Of a stretch of 64,000 nucleotides of DNA, positions 39,024-48,346 are shown one piece after another (the stretch's first letter is position 1; each line of letters opens with the position of its first letter). The notes beneath the pieces were generated by a model, which worked only from the letters and a program-made list of their open reading frames with translations, did not search any database and was not told the DNA's origin. The stretch comes from an uncultured Lachnospiraceae bacterium (GTDB taxonomy: Bacteria > Bacillota > Clostridia > Lachnospirales > Lachnospiraceae), in NCBI GenBank assembly GCA_900315505.1, contig OMZG01000002.1, positions 1-64,000 of the forward strand, written 5' to 3'. Made by a program: the position numbers and the translations under genes.

Positions 39024-39724
39024 TTCCCAACAAGACTCCTTATCTCGTCTTCAGTCAGCTCACGGTACTCGCCCTCCTTGAGGTTCAGATCCTTAAGTCT
39101 CATATTTGAGACACGTATCCTCTGGAGGTCAGTCACCTCATAATCCAGAGCCTTGCACATCCTGCGGATCTGCCTGTTGAGTCCCTGCATAAGCGTGATT
39201 GAAAATGCATCATACCTGATCTTCTTTACCTGACATCTGCGGGTCTTCTGGTGAAGCTCAGGCAGATATATACCATTCGACATTCTCTTCACGAAGTCAT
39301 CTGTCACTTCCTTGTCCACAGTGACATAATACTCCTTGTCATGATGATATCTCGCCGAGGTCATCTGATTCATGAAGTCTCCGTCATTTGTAAGAAAAAT
39401 AAGGCCTCTCGAATCCTTGTCAAGCCTTCCGACCGTAAAGATCCTGACCGGATATGAAATCGCATCGATTATATTATTCGATTCCTTCTTGTCTGATGTG
39501 CAGACAATGCCCGCCGGCTTATTGAAGGCAATGACAACTCTTGTGGTTTCAAGCTTTACTGATCTGCCGTCCACCTGCACATCCATGCCCTCTGACACCT
39601 TATCACCAACCGTCAGCGGCTTTCCGTCAGCCGTCACTCTTCCCTCTTCTACAAGCTTGTCAGCGGCTCTTCTTGAACAGTAGCCACATTCTGATAAATA
39701 TTTATTGATTCTTATTTCTTCCAT
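39020..39724 (-). CDS. rluF: 23S rRNA pseudouridine synthase, RluF type
   Basis: A 234-residue RsuA-family pseudouridine synthase. The N-terminal S4 RNA-binding domain (about 1-60) has INKYLSECGYCSRRAADKL. The catalytic aspartate is in VGRLDKDSRGLIFLTNDGD. The C-terminal QGLNRQIRRMCKALDYEV matches the RluF subgroup, which modifies helix 74/75 of 23S rRNA; target assignment is by similarity. It overlaps the SH3 protein gene by one base and ligA by four. Confidence 0.88.
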   Translation of the reverse strand: MEEIRINKYLSECGYCSRRAADKLVEEGRVTADGKPLTVGDKVSEGMDVQVDGRSVKLETTRVVIAFNKPAGIVCTSDKKESNNIIDAISYPVRIFTVGRLDKDSRGLIFLTNDGDFMNQMTSARYHHDKEYYVTVDKEVTDDFVKRMSNGIYLPELHQKTRRCQVKKIRYDAFSITLMQGLNRQIRRMCKALDYEVTDLQRIRVSNMRLKDLNLKEGEYRELTEDEIRSLVGK

Positions 39725-41043
39725 TATTTCAGATATTCCGTCTTAACGTATCCCTTCTTTGAATGATACTGTATCTTCGTCCAGCCGTCATCACGGTTTT
39801 TGATCACGAGCACCTTATCTCCTGCATAGGCCAGGTTGATCCTCTTCGAGTCTGTTGATGGCTTCTTTCTCACATTCACAGTATCCTTCAGGACGATCTT
39901 CTTTCCTTCCTTCGGCTTCGAGGATGAACTGCTGTCAGACGAATCAGAGGAGTCAGATGATGATGACTTCACCTTCTTCAGATACATCTTCCTGATGTAT
40001 CCGGTCTTATCCTTGTACTTCACCTTCATCCACTTGCCATCGGTCTCGACCTTTTCTACCTTCGTACCCTTGTCAAGGGTCTTGATGATCTTTGAATCGA
40101 TGGATGCCTTCTTACGCAGATTCGTCTCTGTGGTCGTCTTGTATGTATTCTTGTCAGAGGTATCATCAGAGGTCTTCTCCTCGGATTTCTTTTCATCCTC
40201 CTTCTTCTGGGCTTCCTCTTCCTTTGTCTTCTCTTCCTCTTCCTTTTTCTTTTCCTCGGCTTCCTTCTTCTCTGCCTTTTCCTCAGCCTTCTTTGCATCC
40301 TTCCTGTAGTCGGACTGCCATGCCTTTACCTTGTCAGGATAGGTCTTGGTCATGAATTCATCGAAGTCCTTGTCAGAAAGAGAAATCTCATTGTACTCCT
40401 TCTGAACCTTTGTCTGAAGGTCTACCACATCCTTCTGCTCCTCGAATGAAGCAATTGCAGAGACCACGGTCGGATCCATATCATTCTCATGATTCGTCTG
40501 GTTGAAGGAGCTGTACAGATTGTTGATCTGAAGCTTACCATTTTCATCCTGCTGTACATAGAAGAAGTCAAGTCCCGGAGCTGCAGATTTCAGATCCTTG
40601 AAATGCATCTGAACATACACGGACACCAGCTTTGAATTCTTGTCAGCTCCATCCTTCGTATAGATCTGCTTGATATCATACGAATCAAGAAGTCCACTCA
40701 TGAACCTGATGTAGCTCTTCTCCATATCAGAAACAGGGCTTGCTATCTTTTCTATATCATCTGTATTTCCTGCCGCATAATCTTTATAATACTCTGTCAG
40801 CAGATCATGAAGATCCGATCCCTTCTCTTCCTTCTTATATGAGGTCTGCTTCCCGCCTGATGATCCATTATCAGTATCTGACACCGCTGTACCGGATGCT
40901 GCATCTCCTGAAGCTGCGGTTTCTCTCCCGCCAGCATGGCCCATTACCAGAGCCATGATCACTACCACGATTGCAGCAAGAATGATAGCCTCTGTATGCC
41001 TTTTATTTGCAAAAAAATTCTTTATCTCATCTAAAAATTTCAT
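39724..41043 (-). CDS. membrane-anchored protein with two bacterial SH3 domains
   Basis: A 439-residue protein from ATG 41043, with GGAG six bases before it. An N-terminal membrane helix (about 17-36: IILAAIVVVIMALVMG) leads to an exported NTF2-like region (about 75-200). A Lys/Glu-rich segment (about 235-275) follows, then SH3b domains at about 290-350 (TNLRKKASIDSKII) and 380-439 (VNVRKKPSTDSKRI), separated by a serine run. SH3b domains often bind peptidoglycan. Its role may be in the envelope. The gene starts the operon with rluF and ligA. Confidence 0.85.
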   Translation of the reverse strand: MKFLDEIKNFFANKRHTEAIILAAIVVVIMALVMGHAGGRETAASGDAASGTAVSDTDNGSSGGKQTSYKKEEKGSDLHDLLTEYYKDYAAGNTDDIEKIASPVSDMEKSYIRFMSGLLDSYDIKQIYTKDGADKNSKLVSVYVQMHFKDLKSAAPGLDFFYVQQDENGKLQINNLYSSFNQTNHENDMDPTVVSAIASFEEQKDVVDLQTKVQKEYNEISLSDKDFDEFMTKTYPDKVKAWQSDYRKDAKKAEEKAEKKEAEEKKKEEEEKTKEEEAQKKEDEKKSEEKTSDDTSDKNTYKTTTETNLRKKASIDSKIIKTLDKGTKVEKVETDGKWMKVKYKDKTGYIRKMYLKKVKSSSSDSSDSSDSSSSSKPKEGKKIVLKDTVNVRKKPSTDSKRINLAYAGDKVLVIKNRDDGWTKIQYHSKKGYVKTEYLK

Positions 41044-41092
41044 TTCTATCTCCAATCCTTGTAAATCACGATTCGAATACTTCGCAGTGAAA

Positions 41093-41166
41093 TGTAGACG
41101 ATGGGATTCGAACCCACGGCCTTCAGAGTCGGAGTCTGACGCGCTATCCAGCTGCGCTACGCCTAC
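41093..41166 (-). tRNA. tRNA-Arg (anticodon CCG)
   Basis: A 74-base cloverleaf on the minus strand. The acceptor GTAGGCG pairs with CGTCTAC; the D arm is GCGC...GCGC. The anticodon stem TCAGA/TCTGA holds loop CTCCGAC, anticodon CCG, which reads CGG. The T arm contains GGTTCGAATCC. Discriminator A; no CCA encoded. Confidence 0.95.
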
Positions 41167-41206
41167 AAAAAACGACTTCTTAATTCATAAGAAATCGCAC
41201 AGAGTA

Positions 41207-41235
41207 ATGATAGCAACATGATGCTATTTTGTCAA
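41207..41235 (-). promoter_or_regulatory. promoter of tRNA-Arg
   Basis: TTGACA (complement of 41230-41235), a 17-base spacer and TATCAT (complement of 41207-41212). The -35 overlaps the end of aroK. Confidence 0.88.
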
Positions 41236-41730
41236 GATACGGGCAAGCTCAGTCGCAACCATGAGAGGAGTCCTGCCATCCGTAGATACCGTGATATCAG
41301 CAGCCTCTGAGTATGCCCTTTCCCGCATTGACATGAGAGTCCGTATCCTCTTCATCGGGTCATCACTCTGCAGAAGGGGACGATTATCATCACCCTTTAC
41401 CCTGTCATACACGGTCTGCGCGGTTGCAGTCAGACGAACTATCCTGCCATTTCTTCTCATGAGAGCGACATTTTCTTCCCTGAGAGGTGCTCCACCTCCA
41501 CATGATATAATATAATCGTTATCATTCTGTGAAAGATTTCTAAAGATTTCTGTCTCTATTTTCCTGAAGCCCTCTTCTCCTGATTCTGCAAAAATCTCAG
41601 GAATCGATTTCCCCTCCTGCTGTACTATCAGCTCATCAGAATCAAGAAGCTCCCTATCCATAAGCTTCGCCAGCTCTGTTCCTGTAGATGTCTTGCCGCT
41701 CCCCATGAATCCGATCAGATATATCTGCAT
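41224..41730 (-). CDS. aroK: shikimate kinase
   Basis: A 168-residue kinase that phosphorylates shikimate. Walker A is GFMGSGKTSTG and the shikimate-binding residues include DSDELI, RKIE and SCGGGAPLR; the lid region is DNRPLL. I chose ATG 41730 (AGGA seven bases upstream), two bases after aroD's stop region. aroD and aroK form a two-gene unit divergent from the DAHP synthase gene and aroE. Confidence 0.95.
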   Translation of the reverse strand: MQIYLIGFMGSGKTSTGTELAKLMDRELLDSDELIVQQEGKSIPEIFAESGEEGFRKIETEIFRNLSQNDNDYIISCGGGAPLREENVALMRRNGRIVRLTATAQTVYDRVKGDDNRPLLQSDDPMKRIRTLMSMRERAYSEAADITVSTDGRTPLMVATELARILTK

Positions 41731-41731
41731 A

Positions 41732-42472
41732 TTATTTTCCTGCCTCATCAAGAATCCTGAGTATCTGCTTCAGCTCGAGATACTCCAGCTGCCCCGGTGC
41801 ACTGGCCACCCTGTCTGCTCCGAAGGTAATGCATGAGCCGAAGGTGCCTCCCGCTATACGGCTTACGACTCCCAGCCTTCCCATGCTCATTGTCACGACC
41901 GGAGTCTTCGGGTGAAGCGCATGGAATCTGTATGTGACAGAAAGCAGTGCCAGCACATCATGCACTGTCTGGGGCATCACGGCAAGCTTTACTATATCCG
42001 CTCCGGTGTCCGCCATTGCTTCAAGCATTGCATACATTTCCTTTTCATCAGGAGTTTCGTGAAAATCATGATGAGATACCACTGACCTCACATTTTTTTC
42101 ATGAAAAAAATCCAGCAGCCGGGCAATATCAGGTACAGCCCTGTACTCTACATCAATAAGGTCGGCATTTCCGTCTGCAGCACACCTGTTCAGGATATCT
42201 GTGTATCCTGAGGAATTGCCACGGAACTCCCCGCCCTCCTGCTCTGTCCGAAGTGTCACAAGAAGCGGCCTATCTCCTGCTGCCTCACGGATCTCTGGCA
42301 GGATCATGGCAGAGCGATCCACATCATCATAATAATCGATTCTCCACTCGATTATATCCGTCTGCTCCGTAATCTCAGAGACATGCGATACTATATCCTC
42401 TGCCGTCCGGTCAGTCACCGGCACGCATACCGCCGGTCTTCCCTTATTTATCTCCAGATTTCTTATTTTCAT
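41732..42472 (-). CDS. aroD: 3-dehydroquinate dehydratase, type I
   Basis: A 246-residue Schiff-base dehydratase of the shikimate pathway. The catalytic histidine lies in VVSHHDFHETP and the Schiff-base lysine in ADIVKLAVMPQ. It has a TIM-barrel pattern of normal length. I chose ATG 42472, behind a GGAGG in the divergent promoter region. It is translationally close to aroK. Confidence 0.95.
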   Translation of the reverse strand: MKIRNLEINKGRPAVCVPVTDRTAEDIVSHVSEITEQTDIIEWRIDYYDDVDRSAMILPEIREAAGDRPLLVTLRTEQEGGEFRGNSSGYTDILNRCAADGNADLIDVEYRAVPDIARLLDFFHEKNVRSVVSHHDFHETPDEKEMYAMLEAMADTGADIVKLAVMPQTVHDVLALLSVTYRFHALHPKTPVVTMSMGRLGVVSRIAGGTFGSCITFGADRVASAPGQLEYLELKQILRILDEAGK

Positions 42473-42495
42473 AAGCGCTCCTCCGCCCCATCTGA

Positions 42496-42524
42496 TTGAC
42501 AAAAACCCTTTAATACTCTATCAT
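42496..42524 (+). promoter_or_regulatory. sigma-A promoter of the DAHP synthase gene and aroE
   Basis: TTGACA at 42496-42501, a 17-base spacer and TATCAT at 42519-42524. A leader of about 32 bases ends in AAGGAAAGG and the ATG at 42564. It lies back to back with the aroD start. Confidence 0.87.
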
Positions 42525-42563
42525 AATAAAGCATTTATTTCAAGGAAAGGAAAAAGACAAGAG

Positions 42564-43595
42564 ATGAGTTTTAATTTTTTAAAAAAGATGCCTAGTCCCG
42601 AGGAGATAAAGGAGGAGCTGCCTCTTACCGACGAGCAGAAGGCTGTCAAGAAAAAGAGAGACCAGGAGGTCGCCGACATCATCACAGGCAAGGACAAGAG
42701 ATTCCTGGCTATAATAGGTCCATGCTCTGCCGACAATGAGGATGCTGTCCTCGAATATATAGGCAAGCTTTCAGTGGTTGCAGAGAAAATAAAGGACAAG
42801 GTGCTTGTCATCCCTCGTATCTATACGAACAAGCCGCGTACTACCGGCGAAGGATACAAGGGTATAGCATCGCAGCCTGACCCTATGGAAAAGCCTGATA
42901 TGATCGCAGGTCTCAAGGCCATGAGACACATGCATATCAGATCTATCGCCGAGTATGGCATGAGTGCCGCCGATGAGATGCTCTATCCTGAGAACTGGGT
43001 ATATGTCGATGACCTGCTCTCATATGTAGCTATAGGTGCCAGATCTGTTGAGGACCAGCACCACAGACTGACTGTATCAGGATTCGATGTAGCAAGCGGA
43101 ATGAAGAACCCTACAAGCGGTGACTTCTCCGTAATGCTGAACTCTGTATATGCTGCCCAGCATCCACATCATTTTACATTCGCAGGATATGAGGTTGAGA
43201 CCAGCGGAAACCCTCTGGCACACACTATTCTCCGCGGTGCTGTCAGCAAGCATGGCAATACTACTCAGAACTACCATTATGAGGACCTGATGAGACTCCT
43301 TGAAATGTACAATCAGATGGACGTAGTCAATCCTGCAACCATCATTGATGCGAACCACTCGAACTCAGGCAAACAGTTCAAACAGCAGATCCGTATCGTT
43401 CATGAAGTCATGCACAACCGCCGCTTCTCATATGATCTCCACCAGTTCGTAAAAGGTGTCATGATCGAGAGCTACCTCGTAGAAGGCAATCAGAAGATCT
43501 CAGACCACCAGACATACGGTCAGTCGATCACCGATGCATGCCTTGGATGGGAAGATTCTGAGAAGCTTTTGTATGAGATAGCGGAACAGGCTTGA
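42564..43595 (+). CDS. 3-deoxy-7-phosphoheptulonate synthase (class I)
   Basis: A 343-residue DAHP synthase of the AroG/F/H class, first enzyme of the shikimate pathway. The motifs are AIIGPCSADNEDAVLEY near residue 50, PRIYTNKPRTT (phosphoenolpyruvate and metal site), RSVEDQHHR, and DANHSNSGKQ with DACLGWED at the end. A long N-terminal extension of the AroG kind suggests feedback control by an aromatic amino acid, but which one cannot be read. The 3' end abuts heptamer array F. Confidence 0.95.
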   Translation: MSFNFLKKMPSPEEIKEELPLTDEQKAVKKKRDQEVADIITGKDKRFLAIIGPCSADNEDAVLEYIGKLSVVAEKIKDKVLVIPRIYTNKPRTTGEGYKGIASQPDPMEKPDMIAGLKAMRHMHIRSIAEYGMSAADEMLYPENWVYVDDLLSYVAIGARSVEDQHHRLTVSGFDVASGMKNPTSGDFSVMLNSVYAAQHPHHFTFAGYEVETSGNPLAHTILRGAVSKHGNTTQNYHYEDLMRLLEMYNQMDVVNPATIIDANHSNSGKQFKQQIRIVHEVMHNRRFSYDLHQFVKGVMIESYLVEGNQKISDHQTYGQSITDACLGWEDSEKLLYEIAEQA

Positions 43596-43630
43596 TAAGT
43601 CCGGAGTTGTAAGTTATGAGTTGTGAGTTA
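43596..43630 (+). repeat. heptamer array F, reaching into the aroE start
   Basis: Five imperfect heptamers (TAAGTCC, GGAGTTG, TAAGTTA, TGAGTTG, TGAGTTA) start at the base after the DAHP synthase stop. The array contains GGAG at 43603-43606, the aroE ATG at 43616 and the next four codons. No right arm is present. Confidence 0.75.
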
Positions 43631-44488
43631 AAAGGATCATATATCGACGGTCATACCAGGCTGTATTGTCTCCTTGGTCACCCGGCGAAGCATAGTATAT
43701 CTCCAAGGATGCACACGACGGCAGCAGAGCTTCTAGGGATTAATATGGTCTATCTGGCCTTTGATATAGAGCCTGATGAAATCGGAATCGCTGTCGAATC
43801 ACTCCGACTGCTTCAGGCCGGCGGATTCAACCTGACTATGCCATTCAAAAGAACAGTCATCCCCTATCTCGACAAGCTCACAAAAGCATCCGAACTTGCT
43901 GGTGCTGTAAATACCGTGATCAATAAAGACGGAGTCCTGATCGGCCATACTACTGACGGAGCAGGATATCTCGACTCTCTGATGGACTGCGGATTTGACT
44001 ATCATGATAAGAAAATGACTCTGCTCGGGGCTGGAGGTGCTGCAACATCTATTGCAGTATCGGCTGCGCTTTCAGGCATGAAGTCGATAGATATTTTTAA
44101 AAGAAAAAATGCCACCTATGAAAAAACTGCTGAGTTTACAGAAAAGCTTAATGCAAATACGAACTGTTCAGTGCAGCTTTTCCCTATGGATGATGCAGAT
44201 GCAATGAAGGCTTCAATTGGTTCATCTGAAATACTGACAAATGCGACAAATGTAGGTATGGAAGATGATAAGACGAGTCTCGTGCCCAGAGATTTCCTGA
44301 GACCTGAATTATTTGTATCAGATATCATCTATCATCCGGCTGAGACCACACTTCTGTCATATGCACGAGAATGTGGCTGCCAGTATAAAAATGGAGAAGA
44401 CATGCTCCTGTTCCAGGGAGCTGCTTCATTCTATGAATGGACCGGGCAGCAGATGCCGGTTGAGGATGTGAAGAGACTGGTGTTTTAG
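43616..44488 (+). CDS. aroE: shikimate dehydrogenase
   Basis: A 290-residue NADP-dependent dehydrogenase that makes shikimate. The substrate site is GHPAKHSISPRMH with the N-L-T-M-P-F-K block carrying the catalytic lysine. The dinucleotide-binding loop is LLGAGGAATSIA. The C-terminal end includes LLFQGAASFYEWTG. The start codon and residues 2-5 (SCEL) lie in a heptamer repeat; similarity to other AroE proteins begins at about IDGHTRL. The start appears repeat-derived. Confidence 0.95.
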   Translation: MSCELKGSYIDGHTRLYCLLGHPAKHSISPRMHTTAAELLGINMVYLAFDIEPDEIGIAVESLRLLQAGGFNLTMPFKRTVIPYLDKLTKASELAGAVNTVINKDGVLIGHTTDGAGYLDSLMDCGFDYHDKKMTLLGAGGAATSIAVSAALSGMKSIDIFKRKNATYEKTAEFTEKLNANTNCSVQLFPMDDADAMKASIGSSEILTNATNVGMEDDKTSLVPRDFLRPELFVSDIIYHPAETTLLSYARECGCQYKNGEDMLLFQGAASFYEWTGQQMPVEDVKRLVF

Positions 44489-44616
44489 TGAAGTTAGTTT
44501 CAAGTTCAAAGTTCAGAGTTTATAGTACAAAAAGCCTTCCAGGATATTTAATAATCCCGGAAGGCTTTTAATTTTATAGCTTATAACTTAGAACTTAGAA
44601 CTCAGAACTTTTAACT
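44489..44616. repeat. intergenic heptamer array G (aroE-pyrG), flanking a terminator
   Basis: The left arm is six heptamers (44489-44530, AGTTCAA type). The right arm is six heptamers (44575-44616, TAGAACT type). Between them sits a perfect bidirectional terminator, so the outer arms could form a second, longer stem around it. Confidence 0.85.
44529..44569. terminator. bidirectional terminator between aroE and pyrG
   Basis: The stems AAAGCCTTCC (44531-44540) with GGAAGGCTTT (44559-44568), and GGAT with ATCC, surround an 8-base loop. T-runs are present on both strands. It serves convergent aroE and pyrG. Confidence 0.93.
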
Positions 44617-44633
44617 AAGAATCTTCTCATCTA

Positions 44634-46244
44634 TCAGCTTTCAGCCTCAACACATGCAGTAATGAACTCTCTGAACAGCGGATGCGCCTTGTTCGGGCGG
44701 CTCTTGAACTCTGGATGGAACTGGACTCCTACATGGAAGCGGTTCTTCGGCTCCTCGACTGCCTCTACGATCGAGCCGTCAGGGGATGTTCCAGAAATCT
44801 TGAGGCCTGCCTTTGAGAGGACATCCTTATACTCGTTATTGAACTCGAATCTGTGTCTGTGACGCTCGTTTACCTGACGCTGGCCATATGCCTTTTCAAG
44901 CATTGTACCCTTTACGATCTTGCACGGGTATGCTCCAAGACGCATCGTACCGCCCTTGCGGACTATGCGCATCTGCTCTTCCATCAGGTCGATCACGAGA
45001 TGCTTGCCATTCTCATCGAACTCACGGCTGTTGGCATCAGGAATTCCAGCTACATCACGGGCATACTCTATTACTGAGATCTGCATTCCGAGGCAGAGGC
45101 CAAGGTATGGGATATTGTTCTCACGGGCATATCTGCACGCTGCAACCATTCCCTCGATTCCTCTCTCACCGAATCCGCCAGGAACCACGATTCCATCAAG
45201 ACCTTTGAGTGTCTCGGCTACATTTTCATCTGTGATCTTCTCAGAATCAATCCATGATATATCAACATTTGCATCATTCTCATATCCGCCATGGTAGAGT
45301 GCCTCACGGACTGACAGATATGCATCATGAAGTGCAACGTACTTTCCTACGATACCTACCTTTACATTCTTCTTCAGATTGTGGATTCTCTTTACGAGGT
45401 TCTGCCACTCTGTGAGATCCGGCTTCTTATTGCCAAGGCCGAGCTCACGGCATACAACGGTATCAAGCCCATTGTCATGAAGCATCAGAGGTGCCTCATA
45501 CAGAGACTCCATTGTAGTATTCTCGATCACGCAGTCCTTCTTGACATTGCAGAAGAGGCTGATCTTGTCCTTGATGCTCTGCTCAAGAGGCTCATTGGCA
45601 CGGGCTACAATAATATCAGGTGAGATACCAAGTGAACGGAGCTCCTTGACTGAATGCTGTGTAGGCTTGCTCTTGTGCTCATTAGAGCCTGCAAGGAACG
45701 GAACCAGTGTCACGTGAATGAAAAGTGTATTCTCAGTTCCTCTCTCAAGGGATACCTGTCTTATAGCCTCAAGGAATGGCTGTGACTCTATATCACCTGT
45801 CGTACCACCGATCTCTACGATCATGACATCAGCATTGGTACTCTCTGATCCGAGATATATGAAATGCTTGATCTCATCGGTGATATGCGGAATGACCTGA
45901 ACTGTCTGTCCGAGGTACTCACCCTGTCTCTCACGGTTTAAGACATTCCAGTATACCTTACCTGAGGTCAGGTTCGAAAATTTATTCAGATTCTCATCAA
46001 TGAATCTCTCATAATGACCAAGGTCAAGGTCTGTCTCTGCACCATCCTCAGTGACGAACACCTCGCCATGCTGGTACGGGCTCATGGTTCCAGGATCAAC
46101 ATTCATATAAGGATCAAGCTTCATGGAAGCGATCTTGTATCCACGGGTCTTAAGCAGTCTTCCAAGTGAAGCTGCCGTGATTCCTTTTCCAAGTCCTGAA
46201 ACCACACCACCGGTTACGAAAACAAACTTTGTATTCTTTGCCAT
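44634..46244 (-). CDS. pyrG: CTP synthase
   Basis: A 536-residue enzyme that makes CTP from UTP and glutamine. The N-terminal synthetase (about 1-270) starts [23 protein letters not shown]. The C-terminal class I glutamine amidotransferase (about 290-536) has the nucleophile in GLCLGMQ and the HPE triad in VQFHPEF. I chose the ATG at 46244, where similarity starts. It has no obvious attenuator of the Bacillus GGGC type in the short 5' gap, which is filled by heptamer array H. Confidence 0.98.
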   Translation of the reverse strand: MAKNTKFVFVTGGVVSGLGKGITAASLGRLLKTRGYKIASMKLDPYMNVDPGTMSPYQHGEVFVTEDGAETDLDLGHYERFIDENLNKFSNLTSGKVYWNVLNRERQGEYLGQTVQVIPHITDEIKHFIYLGSESTNADVMIVEIGGTTGDIESQPFLEAIRQVSLERGTENTLFIHVTLVPFLAGSNEHKSKPTQHSVKELRSLGISPDIIVARANEPLEQSIKDKISLFCNVKKDCVIENTTMESLYEAPLMLHDNGLDTVVCRELGLGNKKPDLTEWQNLVKRIHNLKKNVKVGIVGKYVALHDAYLSVREALYHGGYENDANVDISWIDSEKITDENVAETLKGLDGIVVPGGFGERGIEGMVAACRYARENNIPYLGLCLGMQISVIEYARDVAGIPDANSREFDENGKHLVIDLMEEQMRIVRKGGTMRLGAYPCKIVKGTMLEKAYGQRQVNERHRHRFEFNNEYKDVLSKAGLKISGTSPDGSIVEAVEEPKNRFHVGVQFHPEFKSRPNKAHPLFREFITACVEAES

Positions 46245-46261
46245 TTCTGTTCCTTTCAATC

Positions 46262-46388
46262 TGAGTTATCAGTTCTAAGTTCGGAGTTACTCATACTGTA
46301 TAATTACGAAATAACTAATAGATTATAAATCATTATCAAAAAACATTCAACTCATAACTTAATACTCAGAACTTAAAACTCCTGACTC
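46262..46388. repeat. intergenic heptamer array H (pyrG-ANTAR gene)
   Basis: The left arm has four heptamers (TGAGTTA, TCAGTTC, TAAGTTC, GGAGTTA; 46262-46289). The right arm has six (TCAACTC, ATAACTT, AATACTC, AGAACTT, AAAACTC, CTGACTC; 46347-46388). The ANTAR gene stop begins inside the last heptamer. Confidence 0.82.
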
Positions 46389-46956
46389 ACGTCGTGTAAA
46401 AATCTATAATCTCCTCTGCCACCTGCCCACGCGACACTCTTCTGTCCATCGCAGTCTTTTCGATGTAGCGGTGAGCATCAGGCTCGGACATGCTCTTTTC
46501 AGTCATAAGAATGCTCTTGGCACGATTTACAAGCCGCATTTCTTCAATCTTTTTCTCAAGCCTCTTTATCTCATGATAGGCCTTTTTCATTCTGCTGTCG
46601 CCGGCCTCCGCGAAGCCTAAGGCTCTGGCAAAAAGCGACTTACTGATAGGCTTCGGAAGACACATGACGCCTTCCTTTTCGACCGAGCCTGAGACCTCAT
46701 TATAGTAATCCTCCTTAATAAAGAGTATCACCTGACAGCTCATATCGGCCGCGAGCTCGACTGACAGACTTTCTCCGTCCTCGTGCCCTATTGGGGCATT
46801 GATGATGCAGACATCCGGTGAAAATTCCGACATTGCCTGCCTGCCATCCTCCACAGTCGCCGCAAGCCTTATCTTTTCATAGCCATAGTTCTCGAGAAAG
46901 TCCCTGAAGAATTTCATCGCCTTCGGAGCATCAGTAATAATCAAAGCTCTTTCCAA
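46387..46956 (-). CDS. ANTAR-domain response regulator (antiterminator)
   Basis: A 189-residue regulator. The receiver domain (about 1-120) has ALIITDAPKAMKF and INAPIGHEDGES; the usual phospho-aspartate position is not obvious. A coiled coil follows (about 125-145: EIKRLEKKIEEM), then a C-terminal ANTAR domain (about 140-185: RAKSILMTEKSMSEPDAHRYIEKTAMDRR). ANTAR domains bind paired RNA hairpins and prevent termination. It starts at TTG 46956 behind GGAGG, 14 bases after glnA, whose leader contains a terminator. It probably controls nitrogen genes. Confidence 0.9.
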   Translation of the reverse strand: MERALIITDAPKAMKFFRDFLENYGYEKIRLAATVEDGRQAMSEFSPDVCIINAPIGHEDGESLSVELAADMSCQVILFIKEDYYNEVSGSVEKEGVMCLPKPISKSLFARALGFAEAGDSRMKKAYHEIKRLEKKIEEMRLVNRAKSILMTEKSMSEPDAHRYIEKTAMDRRVSRGQVAEEIIDFYTT

Positions 46957-46970
46957 CGGTTTACCTCCAC

Positions 46971-48221
46971 TTACAGCTCGTTATCCTTTAAGGTGTCAAG
47001 GAAACGGTCTGTGATAGCCTTTCTCTTTTCATCATTCAGGAACTCCGACTCTCTCGCCACATCTATAGCCTCTCCGAGCGATAAAGGAAGCTTCTGGTAC
47101 TTTTTTCTTTCCTCATCAGAAATAGTATAGCCCGGCTTCTCCAGTGGCTCAGGAAGCTTCTCCTTATTCTTCACCCCGAGGAGTCCGGCCTGGATCACCA
47201 TTGCGAATGCGATGTATGGATTAAGCATAGAATCCGGCGAACGCAGCAGACAGTACTCATACCTGTCTGATACGAGCGGAACCCTGAACAGTCTCGATTC
47301 ATTCTGATGTGACCAGGTCAGGTACTTCGGTGCCTCGTTTTCTCCGAATCTGAGATATGACTCTTTTCTGGTGTTTAAGAAAACAGTTATATCGCGGATA
47401 CGGTTGAAAACACCTGCCATAAAAGCCAATACGGTATCCGGATCCGTATCAAAAAGATTCTCAGCTCCCCTGAACAGTGCTATCTGAAGATGGAACCCGT
47501 TTCCCGGCATTCCCTCCAGCGGCTTCGGCTCAAATGAGGCTGTAAGGCCGTTACGGGCTGCTATCGTAGTCACTACATTCTTATAAGTCATGAAATGGTC
47601 TGCACTCTGAAGCGCTCCCGATGCACGGAATTCGATCTCATTCTGTCCCGGGCCTGTCTCATGATGGCTCGATCTCGGAGCCACCTCCATATCTGACAGC
47701 GACAGACAGATCTCACGGCGGATGTTCTCTCCCTTATCGAGAGGAGCCACATCGAAATATGTGCCATGATCCATCGGCTCCAGTGTAGGAGTACCTTCTT
47801 CATCATTTTTGAACAGATAAAACTCACTGCGGAGTCCGAGTCTCACGAGGAATCCTGCATCCCTGCATTCCCTGATGGAATCCATCAAAAACCTCCTCGT
47901 ATCATACGGATACGGTGTGCCATTCTGTGTCACTACATTGCAGTAGAATCTTATTACTCTTCCTGTCTGTGGTCTCCACGGAAGAACTGAAAGTGTCGAA
48001 GGATCCGGAACCAGATACAGATTCCTGTACTTCGGATCATCGAATCCCAGGATTCTGAATGCATCGAATGCTATTCCCTGTGAAAAAGCCTGTGCAAGCA
48101 TATCCGGCTGTATAGAAATATTCTTGTGGTTCCCAAGCATATCTGAAAATGCGAGTCTGACAAACCTCACATCATTTTCTTCAACGTACTCTAATGCCTC
48201 TTCCTGTGTGTACCCTGACAT
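46971..48221 (-). CDS. glnA: glutamine synthetase type I
   Basis: A 416-residue glutamine synthetase, short as in Gram-positive GSI-alpha enzymes; no adenylylation-site motif was recognised. Motifs include VRLAFSDMLGNHKNISI (N-terminal beta-grasp), RSSHHETGPGQNEIEFR (metal site) and NGFHLQIALF. I chose ATG 48221 with GAGGTG upstream. A terminator hairpin lies just before this start, and an ANTAR regulator gene follows, suggesting antitermination control. Confidence 0.95.
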   Translation of the reverse strand: MSGYTQEEALEYVEENDVRFVRLAFSDMLGNHKNISIQPDMLAQAFSQGIAFDAFRILGFDDPKYRNLYLVPDPSTLSVLPWRPQTGRVIRFYCNVVTQNGTPYPYDTRRFLMDSIRECRDAGFLVRLGLRSEFYLFKNDEEGTPTLEPMDHGTYFDVAPLDKGENIRREICLSLSDMEVAPRSSHHETGPGQNEIEFRASGALQSADHFMTYKNVVTTIAARNGLTASFEPKPLEGMPGNGFHLQIALFRGAENLFDTDPDTVLAFMAGVFNRIRDITVFLNTRKESYLRFGENEAPKYLTWSHQNESRLFRVPLVSDRYEYCLLRSPDSMLNPYIAFAMVIQAGLLGVKNKEKLPEPLEKPGYTISDEERKKYQKLPLSLGEAIDVARESEFLNDEKRKAITDRFLDTLKDNEL

Positions 48222-48235
48222 AATAACACCTCTAT

Positions 48236-48275
48236 AAAAAACAGCACCCATCCAAGACGCATTTGGACAGGTGCT
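48236..48275 (-). terminator. terminator in the glnA leader (attenuator)
   Basis: AGCACC/GGTGCT (48243-48248 with 48270-48275) and TCCAA/TTGGA stems, with six A at 48236-48241 that read as T on the minus strand. It lies between the predicted glnA promoter and the glnA start, about 15 bases before the start codon. This is the place for ANTAR-controlled antitermination. Confidence 0.8.
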
Positions 48276-48317
48276 TTGAAAATTTGTTGTATGATACACT
48301 GCCTTCCCTGTAAAAGC

Positions 48318-48346
48318 AGAATACCAACTTTTTGATTCTACTTCAA
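48318..48346 (-). promoter_or_regulatory. predicted glnA promoter
   Basis: TTGAAG (complement of 48341-48346), a 17-base spacer and TATTCT (complement of 48318-48323), about 40 bases upstream of the leader hairpin. Confidence 0.65.
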
